The notes beneath the pieces are model-generated. The model was not told where the DNA came from. It did no database searches and saw nothing but the letters and a program-made list of their open reading frames with translations. This document shows positions 1 to 12,486 of a stretch of DNA of 64,000 nt, one piece after another. Location of the stretch: NCBI RefSeq assembly GCF_050947335.1, contig NW_027473348.1, forward strand, positions 508,501 to 572,500, given 5' to 3'. Positions within the stretch are counted from its first letter, which is position 1. Every line of letters starts with the position of its first letter. Made by a program: the position numbers and the translations under genes. This stretch comes from Megachile rotundata. Its lineage: Eukaryota; Arthropoda; Insecta; Hymenoptera; Megachilidae.

Positions 1-940
1 TTGTGTGATTGAGATTGTGATTGTGATTGTGCGATTGTGATTGGGCGACTGTGTTTGTGATTGTGATTGTGATTGTGATTTTGTGATTGTGTGATTGTGA
101 TTGTGTGATTGTGATTGTGTGATTGTGGTTGTGTGACTGTGATTGTGTGATTGTGATTGTGGGATTGTGATTGTGATTGTGTGACTGTGGTTGTGTGTTT
201 GTGATTGTGGGATTGTGATTGTGTGATTGTGTGATCGTGATTGTGTGATTGTGATTGTGATTGTGTGACTGTGTGATTGTGATTGTGTGATCGTGATTGC
301 GTGATCGTGATTGTGTGATCGTTATTGTGTGATTGTGTTATTGTGATTGTGTGATTGTGATTGTGTGATTGTGATTGTGTGATTGTGATTGTGTGATTGT
401 GATTGTGTGATTGAGTGATTGTGATTGTGTGATTGTGATTGTGTGACTGTGATTGTGTGATTGTGATTGTGGGATTGTGATTGTGATTGTGTGGTTGTGA
501 TTGTGATTGTGATTGTGATTGTGTGAGTGTGATTGTGTGATTGTGATTGTGTGAGTGTGATTGTGTGATTGTGTGATTGTGATTGTGTGATTGTGATTGT
601 GTGAGCGTAATTGTGTGATCGTGATTGTGTGATTGTGTGATTGTGATTGTGTGACTGTGATTGTGTGATTGTGATTGTGGGATTGTGATTGTGATTGTGT
701 GATTCTGATTGTGTGATTGTGGTTGTGTGATTGTGATTGTGTGATCGTGACTGTGTGATCGTGTTTGTGTGATCGTGATTGTGGGTTTGTGACTGTGTGA
801 TTGTGTGATTGTGATTGTGTGATTGTGATTGTGTTACTGTGGTTGTGTGACTGTGATTGTGTGACTGTGATTGTGCGATTGTGACTGTGTGATCGTGATT
901 GTGTGATCGTGATTGTGGGATTGTGATTGTGGGATTGTGA
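1..940 (+). repeat. Y-type segment, first (partial) copy
   Basis: The window opens inside a segment that recurs from about 29335 and about 32342. Shared marks are GATTGAGATT at 7, GGGCGACTG at 43 (29377 in the second copy) and GTGAGCGTAATT near 602 (29916 and 32929 in the others). The offset to the second copy changes from 29334 to 29314 along the segment, so the copies differ by small indels. The left end is cut by the window edge. Confidence 0.8.
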
Positions 941-3233
941 CTGTGTGATGGGGTGATTGTGATGGTGTGATTGTGATTGTGTGATCGTGATTGTGTGATC
1001 GTGTTTGTGTGATCGTGATTGTGATTTTGGTTGTGTGATTGTGATTGTGATTGTGTGACTGTGATTGTGTGATCGTGATTGTGCGATCGTGATTGTGTGA
1101 TCGTGATTGTGTGATCGTGATTGTGTGATCGTGATTGTGTGGTTGGGATTGTGTGATCGTAATTGTGTGATCCTGTTTGTGTGATCGTGATTGTGATTGA
1201 GATTGTGTGATTGTGATTGTGTGACTGTGATTGTGTGACTGTGATTGTGTGATCGTGATTGTGTGATCGTGATTGTGTGATAGTGATTGTGTGATCGTGA
1301 TCGTGTGATCGTGATTGTGTGATAGCGACTGTGTGTTTGTGATGGTGTGATTGTGATTGTGTGATCGTAATTGTGATTGGGCTCGTGTGATTGTGATTGT
1401 GTGATTGTGATTGTGTGATTGTGATTGTGATTGTGTGACTATGTGATTGTGATTGTGTGATCGTGATTGTGTGGTCGTGATTGTGTGATTGTGTTATTGT
1501 GATTGTGTGATTGTGATTATGTGACTGTGATTGTGTGATCGTGATTGTGTGATTGTGGGATTGTGATTGTGTGATTGTGTGATCGTGATTGTGCGATCGT
1601 GATTGTGTGATCGTGATTGTGTGATTGTGATTGTGATTGTGTGACTGTGCGATTGTGATTGTGTGATCGTGATTGCGTGATCGTGATTGTGTGATCGTTA
1701 TTGTGTGATTGTGTTATTGTGATTGTGTGATTGTGATTGTGTGATTGTGTGATTGTGATTGTGTGACTGTGATTGTGTGATTGTGATTGTGATTGTGGGA
1801 TTGTGATTGTGATTGTGTGATTGTGATTGTGTGAGTGTGATTGTGTGATTGTGATTGTGTGAGTGTGATTGTGTGATTGTGTGATTGTGATTGTGTGATT
1901 GTGATTGTGTGATCGTGATTGTGTGATCGTGATTGTGTGATTGTGTGATTGTGTGATTGTGTGATTGTGATTGTGTTATTGTGATTTTGTGATTGTGATT
2001 GTGCGATTGTGATTGTGTGATAGTGACTGTGTGATCGTGATTGTGTGATCGTGATTGTGTTTGTGATTGTGTGATTGTGACTGTGGGATTGTGATTGTGT
2101 GTTGATGGTTGTGTGGTCGTGATTGTGTGATTGTGATTGTGTGATTGTGATTGTGTGATCGTGATTGTGGGATTGTGATTGTGATTGTGTGATTGTGATT
2201 GTGTGATTGTGATTGTGTGATTGTGATTGTGATTGAGATTGTGATTGTGTGACTGTGTGATTGTGATTGTGAGATCGTGATTGTGTGATCGTGATTGTTT
2301 TTGTGTGACTATGTGATTGAGATTGTGTGACTGTGTGATTGTGATTGTGAGATCGTGATTGTGTGATCGTGATTTTGTGATCGTGATTGTGCGATTGTGA
2401 CTGTGTGTTTGTGTGATTGTGATTGTTTTTGTGTGACTATGTGATTGTGATTGTGTGATCGTGATTGTGTGGTCGTGATTGTGTGATTGTGTTATTGTGA
2501 TTATGTGATTGTGATTGTGTGATTGTGGTTGTGTGATTGTGATTGTGTAATTGTGTGATTGTGTGATTGTGATTGTGTGATTGTGATTGTGTGATTGTGA
2601 TTGTGTGATTGTGATTGTGTGATTGTGATTGTGTGATTCTGATTGTGTGATTGTGGTTGTGTGATTGTGATTGTGTGATCGTGACTGTGTGATCGTGTTT
2701 GCGTGATCGTGATTGTGGGTTTGTGACTGTGTGATTGTGTGATTGTGATTGTGTTACTGTGATTGTGTGACTGTGATTGTGTGACTGTGATTGTGCGATT
2801 GTGACTGTGTGATCGTGATTGTGTGATCGTGATTGTGGGATTGTGATTGTGGGATTGTGACTGTGTGATGGGGTGATTGTGATGGTGTGATTGTGATTGT
2901 GTGATTGTGATTGTGTGATCGTGTTTGTGTGATCGTGATTGTGATTTTGGTTGTGTGATTGTGATTGTGATTGTGTGACTGTGATTGTGTGATCGTGATT
3001 GTGCGATCGTGATTGTGTGATCGTGATTGTGTGATCGTGATTGTGTGATCGTGATTGTGTGATCGTGATTGTGTGGTTGGGATTGTGTGATCGTAATTGT
3101 GTGATCCTGTTTGTGTGATCGTGATTGTGATTGAGATTGTGTGATTGTGATTGTGTGACTGTGATTGTGTGACTGTGATTGTGTGATCGTGATTGTGTGA
3201 TCGTGATTGTGTGATCGTGATTGTGTGATCGTG
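940..3233 (+). repeat. A-type higher-order segment, copy 1
   Basis: It carries GATGGGG at 947 and 2867, GGGCTC context at 1376, TGTTGATGG at 2100 and GTTTTTG near 2297. The same marks in the same order occur in 5071-8206 (5401, 6151/7061, 7840). The offset is 4025 near the left and 4973 near the right; most of the gain is a ~0.9-kb tandem duplication in the other copy. A third relative lies at 22.3-24.8 kb. The right end, where the two copies stop matching, is at about 3233/8206. Confidence 0.75.
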
Positions 3234-5070
3234 ATTGTGTGATTGTGTGATTGTGATTGTGTTATTGTGATTTTGTGATTGTGATTGTGTGATTGTGATT
3301 GTGTGATAGTGACTGTGTGATCGTGATTGTGTGGCCGTGATTGTGTGATCGTGATTGTGCGATCGTGTTTGTGTGATCGTGATTGTGATTTTGGTTGTGT
3401 GATTGTGATTGTGTGATCGTGATTGTGCGATCGTGATTGTGTGATCGTGATTGTGTGATCGTGATTGTGTGATCGTGATTGTGTGGTCGTGATTGTGTGA
3501 TCGTAATTGTGTGATTGTGTTATTGTGATTGTGTGATTGTGATTGTGTGATCGTGATTGTGTGATCGTGATTGTGGGATTGTGATTATGGGATTGTGACT
3601 GTGTGATTGAGTGGTTGTGATTGTGTGATTGTGATTGTGTGACTGTGATTGTGTGATTGTGATTGTGGGATTGTGATTGTGATTGTGTGTTGTGATTGTT
3701 TGATTGTGATTGTGATTGAGATTGTGATTGTGTGACTGTGTGATTGTGATTGTGAGATCGTGATTGTGTGATCGTGATATTGTGATCGTGATTGTGCGAT
3801 TGTGACTGTGTGTTTGTGTGATTGTGATTGTGTGATTGTGATTGTTTTTGTGTGACTATGTGATTTTGATTGTGTGATCGTGATTGTGTGGTCGTGATTG
3901 TGTGATTGTGTTATTGTGATTATGTGATTGTGATTGTGTGATTGTGATTGTGTGATTGTGATTGTGTGACTGTGTGATCGTGATTGTGATTGTGTGATTG
4001 TGATTGTGTGATTGTTATTGTGTGATCCTGATTTTGTGATCGTCATTGTGTGATTGTGATTGTGTGATTGTGATTGTGTGATCGTGATTGCGTGATCGTG
4101 ATTTTGTGATCGTGATTGTGTGATTGTGTGATTGTGATTGTGTGATGGTGGTTGTGTGGTCCTGATTGTGTGATTGTGATTGTGTGATTGTGATTGTGTG
4201 TTCGTGATCGTGTGATCGTAATTGTGTGATCGTGACTGTGTGTTTGTGATTGTGTGATTGTGATTGTGTGATCGTGATCGTGTGATCGTGATTGTGTGAT
4301 CGTGACTGTGTGTTTGTGATTGTGTGACTGTGATTGTGGGATTGTGACTGTGTGATCGTGATTGTGTAATCGTGATTGTGGGATTGTGATTATGGGATTG
4401 TGACTGTGTGATTGTGTGATTGTGATTGTGTGATTGTGATTGTGTGACTGTGATTGTGTGACTGTGATTGTGGGATTGTGACTGTGTGGTCGTGATTGTG
4501 TGATCGTGATTGTGGGATTCTGAATATGGGATTGTGACTGTGTGATTGAGTGATTGTGATTGCGTGATTGTGATTGTGTGATTGTGATTGTGTGATTGTG
4601 ATTGTGTGACTGTGATTGTGTGATTGTGATTGTGGGATTGTGATTGTGATTGTGTGATTGTGATTGTGTGAGTGTGATTGTGTGATTGTGATTGTGATTG
4701 TGTGATTGTGATTGTGTGATCCTGATTGTGTGATCGTCATTGTGTGATTGTGATTGTGTGATTGTGTCATTGTGTGATTGTGATTGTGTTATTGTGATTT
4801 TGTGATTGTGATTGTGTGACTGTGATTGTGTAACTGTGATTGTGTGATTGTGATTGTGTCATTGTGATTGTGTGATTGTGACTCTGTGACTGTGATTGTG
4901 TTATTGTGATTGTGTGATTCTGATTGTGTGGTTGTGATTGTGTGATCGTGACTGTGTGATCGTAATTGTGTGATCGTGATTGTGGGATTGTGACTGTGTG
5001 ATCGTGATTGTGTGATCGTGATTGTGTGATCGTGATTGTGCGATTGTGACTGTGTGATTGTGTGATTGTG
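3234..5070 (+). repeat. Segment related to 11.76-13.6 kb and 19.0-20.9 kb
   Basis: GGCCG at 3333 matches GGCCG near 11857. The mark ending in GTCATT at 4042 matches 12697 and 19920; a second GTCATT lies near 4735. The offsets, about 8524 then 8655, show internal length change between the copies. It also contains CTCTGTGACTG near 4882 and clusters of 8-mers ending in C. There is no gene in it. Confidence 0.65.
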
Positions 5071-8000
5071 TGACTGTGCGACTGTGTGACTGTGTGATTG
5101 TGATTGTGCGATCGTGATTGTGTGATCGTGATTGTGTGATCGTGATTGTGTGATCGTGATTGTGTGGTTGGGATTGTGTGATCGTAATTGTGTGATCCTG
5201 TTTGTGTGATCGTGATTGTGATTGAGATTGTGTGATTGTGATTGTGTGACTGTGATTGTGTGACTGTGATTGTGTGATCGTGATTGTGTGATCGTGATTG
5301 TGTGATCGTGATTGTGTGATCGTGATCGTGTGATCGTGATTGTGTGATAGCGACTGTGTGTTTGTGATGGTGTGATTGTGATTGTGTGATCGTAATTGTG
5401 ATTGGGCTCGTGTGATTGTGATTGTGTGATTGTGATTGTGTGATTGTGATTGTGTGATTGTGATTGTGTGATTGTGATTGTGTGATTGTGATTGTGATTG
5501 TGTGACTATGTGATTGTGATTGTGTGATCGTGATTGTGTGGTCGTGATTGTGTGATTGTGTTATTGTGATTGTGTGATTGTGATTATGTGACTGTGATTG
5601 TGTGAACGTGATTGTGTGATTGTGGGATTGTGATTGTGTGATTGTGTGATCGTGATTGTGCGATCGTGATTGTGTGATCGTGATTGTGTGATTGTGATTG
5701 TGATTGTGTGACTGTGTGATTGTGATTGTGTGATCGTGATTGCGTGATCGTGATTGTGTGATCGTTATTGTGTGATTGTGTTATTGTGATTGTGTGATTG
5801 TGATTGTGTGATTGTGTGATTGTGATTGTGTGACTGTGATTGTGTGATTGTGATTGTGATTGTGGGATTGTGATTGTGATTGTGTGATTGTGATTGTGTG
5901 AGTGTGATTGTGTGATTGTGATTGTGTGAGTGTGATTGTGTGATTGTGTGATTGTGATTGTGTGATTGTGATTGTGTGATCGTGAATGTGTGATCGTGAT
6001 TGTGTGATTGTGTGATTGTGATTGTGTTATTGTGATTTTGTGATTGTGATTGTGCGATTGTGATTGTGTGATAGTGACTGTGTGATCGTGATTGTGTGAT
6101 CGTGATTGTGTTTGTGATTGTGTGATTGTGACTGTGGGATTGTGATTGTGTGTTGATGGTTGTGTGGTCGTGATTGTGTGATTGTGATTGTGTGATTGTG
6201 ATTGTGTGATCGTGATTGTGGGATTGTGATTGTGATTGTGTGATTGTGATTGTGTGATTGTGATTGTGTGATTGTGATTGTGATTGTGATTGAGATTGTG
6301 ATTGTGTGACTGTGTGATTGTGATTGTGAGATCGTGATTGTGTGATCGTGATTGTTTTTGTGTGACTATGTGATTGAGATTGTGTGACTGTGTGATTGTG
6401 ATTGTGAGATCGTGATTGTGTGATCGTGATTTTGTGATCGTGATTGTGCGATTGTGACTGTGTGTTTGTGTGATTGTGATTGTTTTTGTGTGACTATGTG
6501 ATTGTGATTGTGTGATCGTGATTGTGTGATCGTGATTGTGTGATTGTGGGATTGTGATTGTGTGATTGTGTGATCGTGATTGTGTGATCGTGATTGTGTG
6601 ATTGTGATTGTGATTGTGTGACTGTGTGATTGTGATTGTGTGATCGTGATTGCGTGATCGTGATTGTGTGATCGTTATTGTGTGATTGTGTTATTGTGAT
6701 TGTGTGATTGTGATTGTGTGATTGTGTGATTGTGATTGTGTGACTGTGATTGTGTGATTGTGATTGTGATTGTGGGATTGTGATTGTGATTGTGTGATTG
6801 TGATTGTGTGAGTGTGATTGTGTGATTGTGATTGTGTGAGTGTGATTGTGTGATTGTGTGATTGTGATTGTGTGATTGTGATTGTGTGATCGTGATTGTG
6901 TGATCGTGATTGTGTGATTGTGTGATTGTGATTGTGTTATTGTGATTTTGTGATTGTGATTGTGCGATTGTGATTGTGTGATAGTGACTGTGTGATCGTG
7001 ATTGTGTGATCGTGATTGTGTTTGTGATTGTGTGATTGTGACTGTGGGATTGTGATTGTGTGTTGATGGTTGTGTGGTCGTGATTGTGTGATTGTGATTG
7101 TGTGATTGTGATTGTGTGATCGTGATTGTGGGATTGTGATTGTGATTGTGTGATTGTGATTGTGATTGTGTGATTGTGATTGTGTGATTGTGATTGTGAT
7201 TGTGATTGAGATTGTGATTGTGTGACTGTGTGATTGTGATTGTGAGATCGTGATTGTGTGATCGTGATTGTTTTTGTGTGACTATGTGATTGAGATTGTG
7301 TGACTGTGTGATTGTGATTGTGAGATCGTGATTGTGTGATCGTGATTTTGTGATCGTGATTGTGCGATTGTGACTGCGTGTTTGTGTGATTGTGATTGCT
7401 TTTGTGTGACTATGTGATTGTGATTGTGTGATCGTGATTGTGTGGTCGTGATTGTGTGATTGTGTTATTGTGATTATGTGATTGTGATTGTGTGATTGTG
7501 GTTGTGTGATTGTGATTGTGTAATTGTGTGATTGTGTGATTGTGATTGTGTGATTGTGATTGTGTGATTGTGATTGTGTGATTGTGATTGTGTGATTGTG
7601 ATTGTGTGATTCTGATTGTGTGATTGTGGTTGTGTGATTGTGGTTGTGTGATCGTGACTGTGTGATCGTGTTTGCGTGATCGTGATTGTGGGTTTGTGAC
7701 TGTGTGATTGTGTGATTGTGATTGTGTTACTGTGATTGTGTGACTGTGATTGTGTGACTGTGATTGTGCGATTGTGACTGTGTGATCGTGATTGTGTGAT
7801 CGTGATTGTGGGATTGTGATTGTGGGATTGTGACTGTGTGATGGGGTGATTGTGATGGTGTGATTGTGATTGTGTGATTGTGATTGTGTGATCGTGTTTG
7901 TGTGATCGTGATTGTGATTTTGGTTGTGTGATTGTGATTGTGATTGTGTGACTGTGATTGTGTGATCGTGATTGTGCGATCGTGATTGTGTGATCGTGAT

Positions 8001-8206
8001 TGTGTGATCGTGATTGTGTGATCGTGATTGTGTGATCGTGATTGTGTGGTTGGGATTGTGTGATCGTAATTGTGTGATCCTGTTTGTGTGATCGTGATTG
8101 TGATTGAGATTGTGTGATTGTGATTGTGTGACTGTGATTGTGTGACTGTGATTGTGTGATCGTGATTGTGTGATCGTGATTGTGTGATCGTGATTGTGTG
8201 ATCGTG
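5071..8206 (+). repeat. A-type higher-order segment, copy 2
   Basis: It matches 940-3233 in landmark order: GGGCTC context at 5401, TGTTGATGG at 6151 and again at 7061, GATGGGG at 7840. It is longer than copy 1 mainly because an internal block of about 0.9 kb is present twice. Its right part overlaps the start of the 7223-bp duplication, so the modules are nested and do not lie cleanly end to end. Confidence 0.72.
5600..7430 (+). repeat. Tandem duplication of a ~910-924-bp block
   Basis: Two adjacent copies, roughly 5600-6515 and 6520-7430. GTGTTGATGG occurs at 6151 and 7061 (910 apart). A GTGGGATT mark occurs at 5624 and 6548 (924 apart). The difference of 14 is one unit. The pair GAGATCGTG ... 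GTTTTTGTGTGACTATG is repeated in both. The corresponding place in copy 1 (about 1.5-2.45 kb) has the block once. Confidence 0.75.
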
Positions 8207-8467
8207 ATCGTGTGATCGTGATTGTGTGATAGCGACTGTGTGTTTGTGATGGTGTGATTGTGATTGTGTGATCGTAATTGTGATTGGGCTCGTGTGATTG
8301 TGATTGTGTGATTGTGATTGTGTGATTGTGATTGTGATTGTGTGACTATGTGATTGTGATTGTGTGATCGTGATTGTGTGGTCGTGATTGTGTGATTGTG
8401 GGATTGTGATTGTGTGATTGTGTGATCGTGATTGTGCGATCGTGATTGTGTGATCGTGATTGTGTGA

Positions 8468-8660
8468 TTGTGTGATTGTGATTGTGTGATTGTGATTGTG
8501 TGATTGTGATTGTGTGATTGTGATTGTGTGATTGTGATTGTGTGATTGTGATTGTGTGATTGTGATTGTGTGATTGTGATTGTGTGATTGTGATTGTGTG
8601 ATTGTGATTGTGTGATTGTGATTGTGTGATTGTGATTGTGTGATTGTGATTGTGTGATTG
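8468..8660 (+). repeat. Pure 14-bp run
   Basis: About 190 bp of consecutive, unvaried 14-bp units with no C. It is broken at about 8660 by two adjacent 8-mers and then resumes to about 8713. Its duplicate is at 15691-15883. Confidence 0.85.
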
Positions 8661-11600
8661 TGTGATTGTGATTGTGTGATTGTGATTGTGTGATTGTGAT
8701 TGTGTGATTGTGATTATGTGATTGTGATTGTGTGATTGTGATTGTGTGATTGTGATTGTGTAATTGTGTGATTGTGTGATTGTGATTGTGTGATTGTGAT
8801 TGTGTGATTGTGATTGTGTGATTGTGATTGTGTGATTGTGATTGTGTGATTGTGATTGTGTGATTCTGATTGTGTGATTGTGGTTGTGTGATTGTGATTG
8901 TGTGATCGTGACTGTGTGATCGTGTTTGTGTGATCGTGATTGTGGGTTTGTGACTGTGTGATTGTGTGATTGTTATTGTGTGATTGTGATTGTGTTACTG
9001 TGATTGTGTGACTGTGATTGTGTGACTGTGATTGTGTGACTGTGATTGTGCGATTGTGACTGTGTGATCGTGAGTGTGTGATCGTGATTGTGGGATTGTG
9101 ATTGTGGGATTGTGACTGTGTGATGGGGTGATTGTGATGGTGTGATTGTGATTGTGTGATCGTGATTGTGTGATCGTGTTTGTGCGATCGTGATTGTGAT
9201 TTTGGTTGTGTGATTGTGATTGTGATTTTGGTTGTGTGATTGTGATTGTGATTGTGTGACTGTGATTGTGTGATCGTGATTGTGCGATCGTGATTGTGTG
9301 ATCGTGATTGTGTGATCGTGATTGTGTGATCGTGATTGTGTGATCGTGATTGTGTGGTTGGGATTGTGTGATCGTAATTGTGTGATCCTGTTTGTGTGAT
9401 CGTGATTGTGATTGAGATTGTGTGATTGTGATTGTGTGACTGTGATTGTGTGACTGTGATTGTGTGATCGTGATTGTGTGATCGTGATTGTGTGATCGTG
9501 ATTGTGTGATCGTGATCGTGTGATCGTGATTGTGTGATAGCGACTGTGTGTTTGTGATGGTGTGATTGTGATTGTGTGATGGTAATTGTGATTGGGCTCG
9601 TGTGATTGTGATTGTGCGATTGTGATTGTGTGATTGTGATTGTGTGACTATGTGATTGTGATTGTGTGATCGTGATTGTGTGGTCGTGATTGTGTGATTG
9701 TGTTATTGTGATTGTGTGATTGTGGTTATGTGACTGTGATTGTGTGATCGTGATTGTGCGATCGTGATTGTGTGATCGTGATTGTGCGATCGTGATTGTG
9801 TGATCGCGATTGTGTGATCGTGATTGTGTGATAGTGATTGTGTGATAGCGATTGTGTGATAGTGATTGTGATTGTTTTTGTGTGATTGTGATTGTGTGAC
9901 TGTGATTGTGTGATCGTGATTGTCTGATCGTGATTGTGTGAACGTGATTGTGTGATCGTGATTGTGTGAACATGATTGTGTGATCGTGATCGTGTGATCG
10001 TGATTGTGGGATTGTGACTGTGTGATTTTGTTATTGTGATTGTGTGATTGTGATTGTGTGATTGTAATTGTGTGATTGTGATTGTGTTATTGTGATTGTG
10101 TTATTGTGATTGTGTGATTGTGATTGTGATTGTGTGATTGTGTGATGGTGATTGTGTGATCGTGATAGTGTGATAGTGATTGTGTGACAGTGATTGTGTG
10201 GTCGTGATTGTGTGATCGTGATTGTGATTGTGATTGTGTGATTGTGATTGTGGGATTGTGATTGTGTAATGGTGGTTGTGTGGTCGTGATTGTGTGATTG
10301 TGATTGTGTGATTGTGATTGTCCGATCGTGATTGTGTGATCGTGACTATGTATTTGTGATTGTGTGACTGTGATTGTGGGATTGTGACTGTGTGATCGTG
10401 ATTGTGTAATCGTGATTGTGGGATTGTGATTATGGGATTGTGACTGTGTGATTGTGTGATTGTGATTGTGTGATTGTGATTGTGTGACTGTGATTGTGTG
10501 ACTGTGATTGTGGGATTGTGACTGTGTGGTCGTGATTGTGTGATCGTGATTGTGGGATTCTGATTATGGGATTGTGACTGTGTGATTGAGTGATTGTGAT
10601 TGCGTGATTGTGATTGTGTGATTGCGATTGTGTGATTGTGATTGTGTGATTGTGATTGTGTGACTGTGATTGTGTGATTGTGATTGTGGGATTGTGATTG
10701 TGATTGTGTGATTGTGATTGTGTGAGTGTGATTGTGTGATTGTGATTGTGTGATTGTGATTGTGTGATTGTGATTGTGTGATTGTGATTGTGTGATTGTG
10801 TGATTATGTGATTGTGATTGTGTGATTGTGTGATTGTGATTGTGTGATTGTGATTGTGTGATTGTGATTGTGTGATTGTGATTGTGTGATTGTGATTGTG
10901 TGATCGTGACTGTGTGATCGTGTTTGTGTGATCGTGATTGTGGGATTGTGATTATGGGATTGTGACTGTGTGATTGAGTGGTTGTGATTGTGTGATTGTG
11001 ATTGTGTGACTGTGATTGTGTGATTGTGATTGTGGGATTGTGATTGTGTTGTGTGATTGTGATTGTGTGATTGTGATTGTGATTGAGATTGTGTGATTGT
11101 GATTGTGTGATAGTGACTGTGTGATCGTGATTGTGTGGCCGTGATTGTGTGATCGTGATTGTGCGATCGTGTTTGTGTGATCGTGATTGTGATTTTGGTT
11201 GTGTGATTGTGATTGTGTGATCGTGATTGTGCGATCGTGATTGTGTGATCGTGATTGTGTGATCGTGATTGTGTGATCGTGATTGTGTGACTGTGATTGT
11301 GTGATTGTGATTGTGTCATTGTGATTGTGTGATTGTGACTCTGTGACTGTGATTGTGTTATTGTGATTGTGTGATTCTGATTGTGTGGTTGTGATTGTGT
11401 GATCGTGATTGTGGGATTGTGATTATGGGATTGTGACTGTGTGATTGTGCGATTGTGATTGTGTGATTGTGATTGTGTGACTCTGATTGTGTGACTGTGA
11501 TTGTGTGACTGTGATTGTGGGATTGTGACTGTGTGATGGTGTGATTGTGATGGTGTGATTGTGATTGTGTGATCGTGATTGTGTGATCGTGATTGTGTGG

Positions 11601-12259
11601 CCGTGATTGTGTGATCGTGATTGTGCGATCGTGTTTGTGTGATCGTGATTGTGATTTTGGTTGTGTGATTGTGATTGAGTGACTGTGATTGTGTGATCGT
11701 GATTGTGCGATCGTGATTGTGTGATCGTGATTGGGTGATCGTGATTGTGTGATCGTGATTGTGTGATTGTGTGATTGTGATTGTGTTATTGTGATTTTGT
11801 GATTGTGATTGTGTGATTGTGATTGTGTGATAGTGACTGTGTGATCGTGATTGTGTGGCCGTGATTGTGTGATCGTGATTGTGCGATCGTGTTTGTGTGA
11901 TCGTGATTGTGATTTTGGTTGTGTGATTGTGATTGTGTGATCGTGATTGTGCGATCGTGATTGTGTGATCGTGATTGTGTGATCGTGATTGTGTGATCGT
12001 GATTGTGTGGTCGTGATTGTGTGATCGTAATTGTGTGATCCTGTTTGTGTGATCGTGATTGTGATTGAGATTGTGTGATTGTGATTGTGTGACTGTGATT
12101 GTGTGACTGTGATTGTGTGATCGTGATTGTGTGATCGTGATTGTGTGATCGTTATTGTGTGATCGTGATTGTGGGATTTTGACTGTGTCATTGTGTGATC
12201 GTGATTGTGATTGTGTGATTGTGTGAGTGTGATTATGGGATTGTGATTGTGATTGTATG

Positions 12260-12486
12260 ATTGTGATTGTGTGATTGTGATTGTGTGATTGTGATTGTGT
12301 GATTGTGATTGTGTGATTGTGATTGTGTGATTGTGCTTGTGACTGTGTGATTGTGATTGTGTGATTGTGATTGTGTGATTGTGATTGTGTGATTGTGATT
12401 GTGTGATTGTGATTGTGTGATTGTGATTGTGTGATTGTGATTGTGTGATTGTGATTGTGTGATTGTGATTGTGTGATTGTGATTGT
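12260..12486 (+). repeat. Nearly pure 14-bp run
   Basis: Unvaried units run from about 12260 to 12333 and from 12349 to 12486, separated by one variant patch (GTGCTTGTGACTG). The same structure lies at about 19483-19709, 7223 bp away. Confidence 0.8.

Noticed and set aside
947..953. G-quadruplex potential at GATGGGG sites
   Set aside because: Only one run of four G occurs per module, with other G-runs of three at most and far apart. Four closely spaced G-runs were not seen.
2290..2302. GTTTTTG and similar T-runs as Pol III terminators or transposon poly-T ends
   Set aside because: They are short, recur at fixed places inside modules and have no adjacent A/B box or target-site duplication; they read as substitution variants of the repeat.
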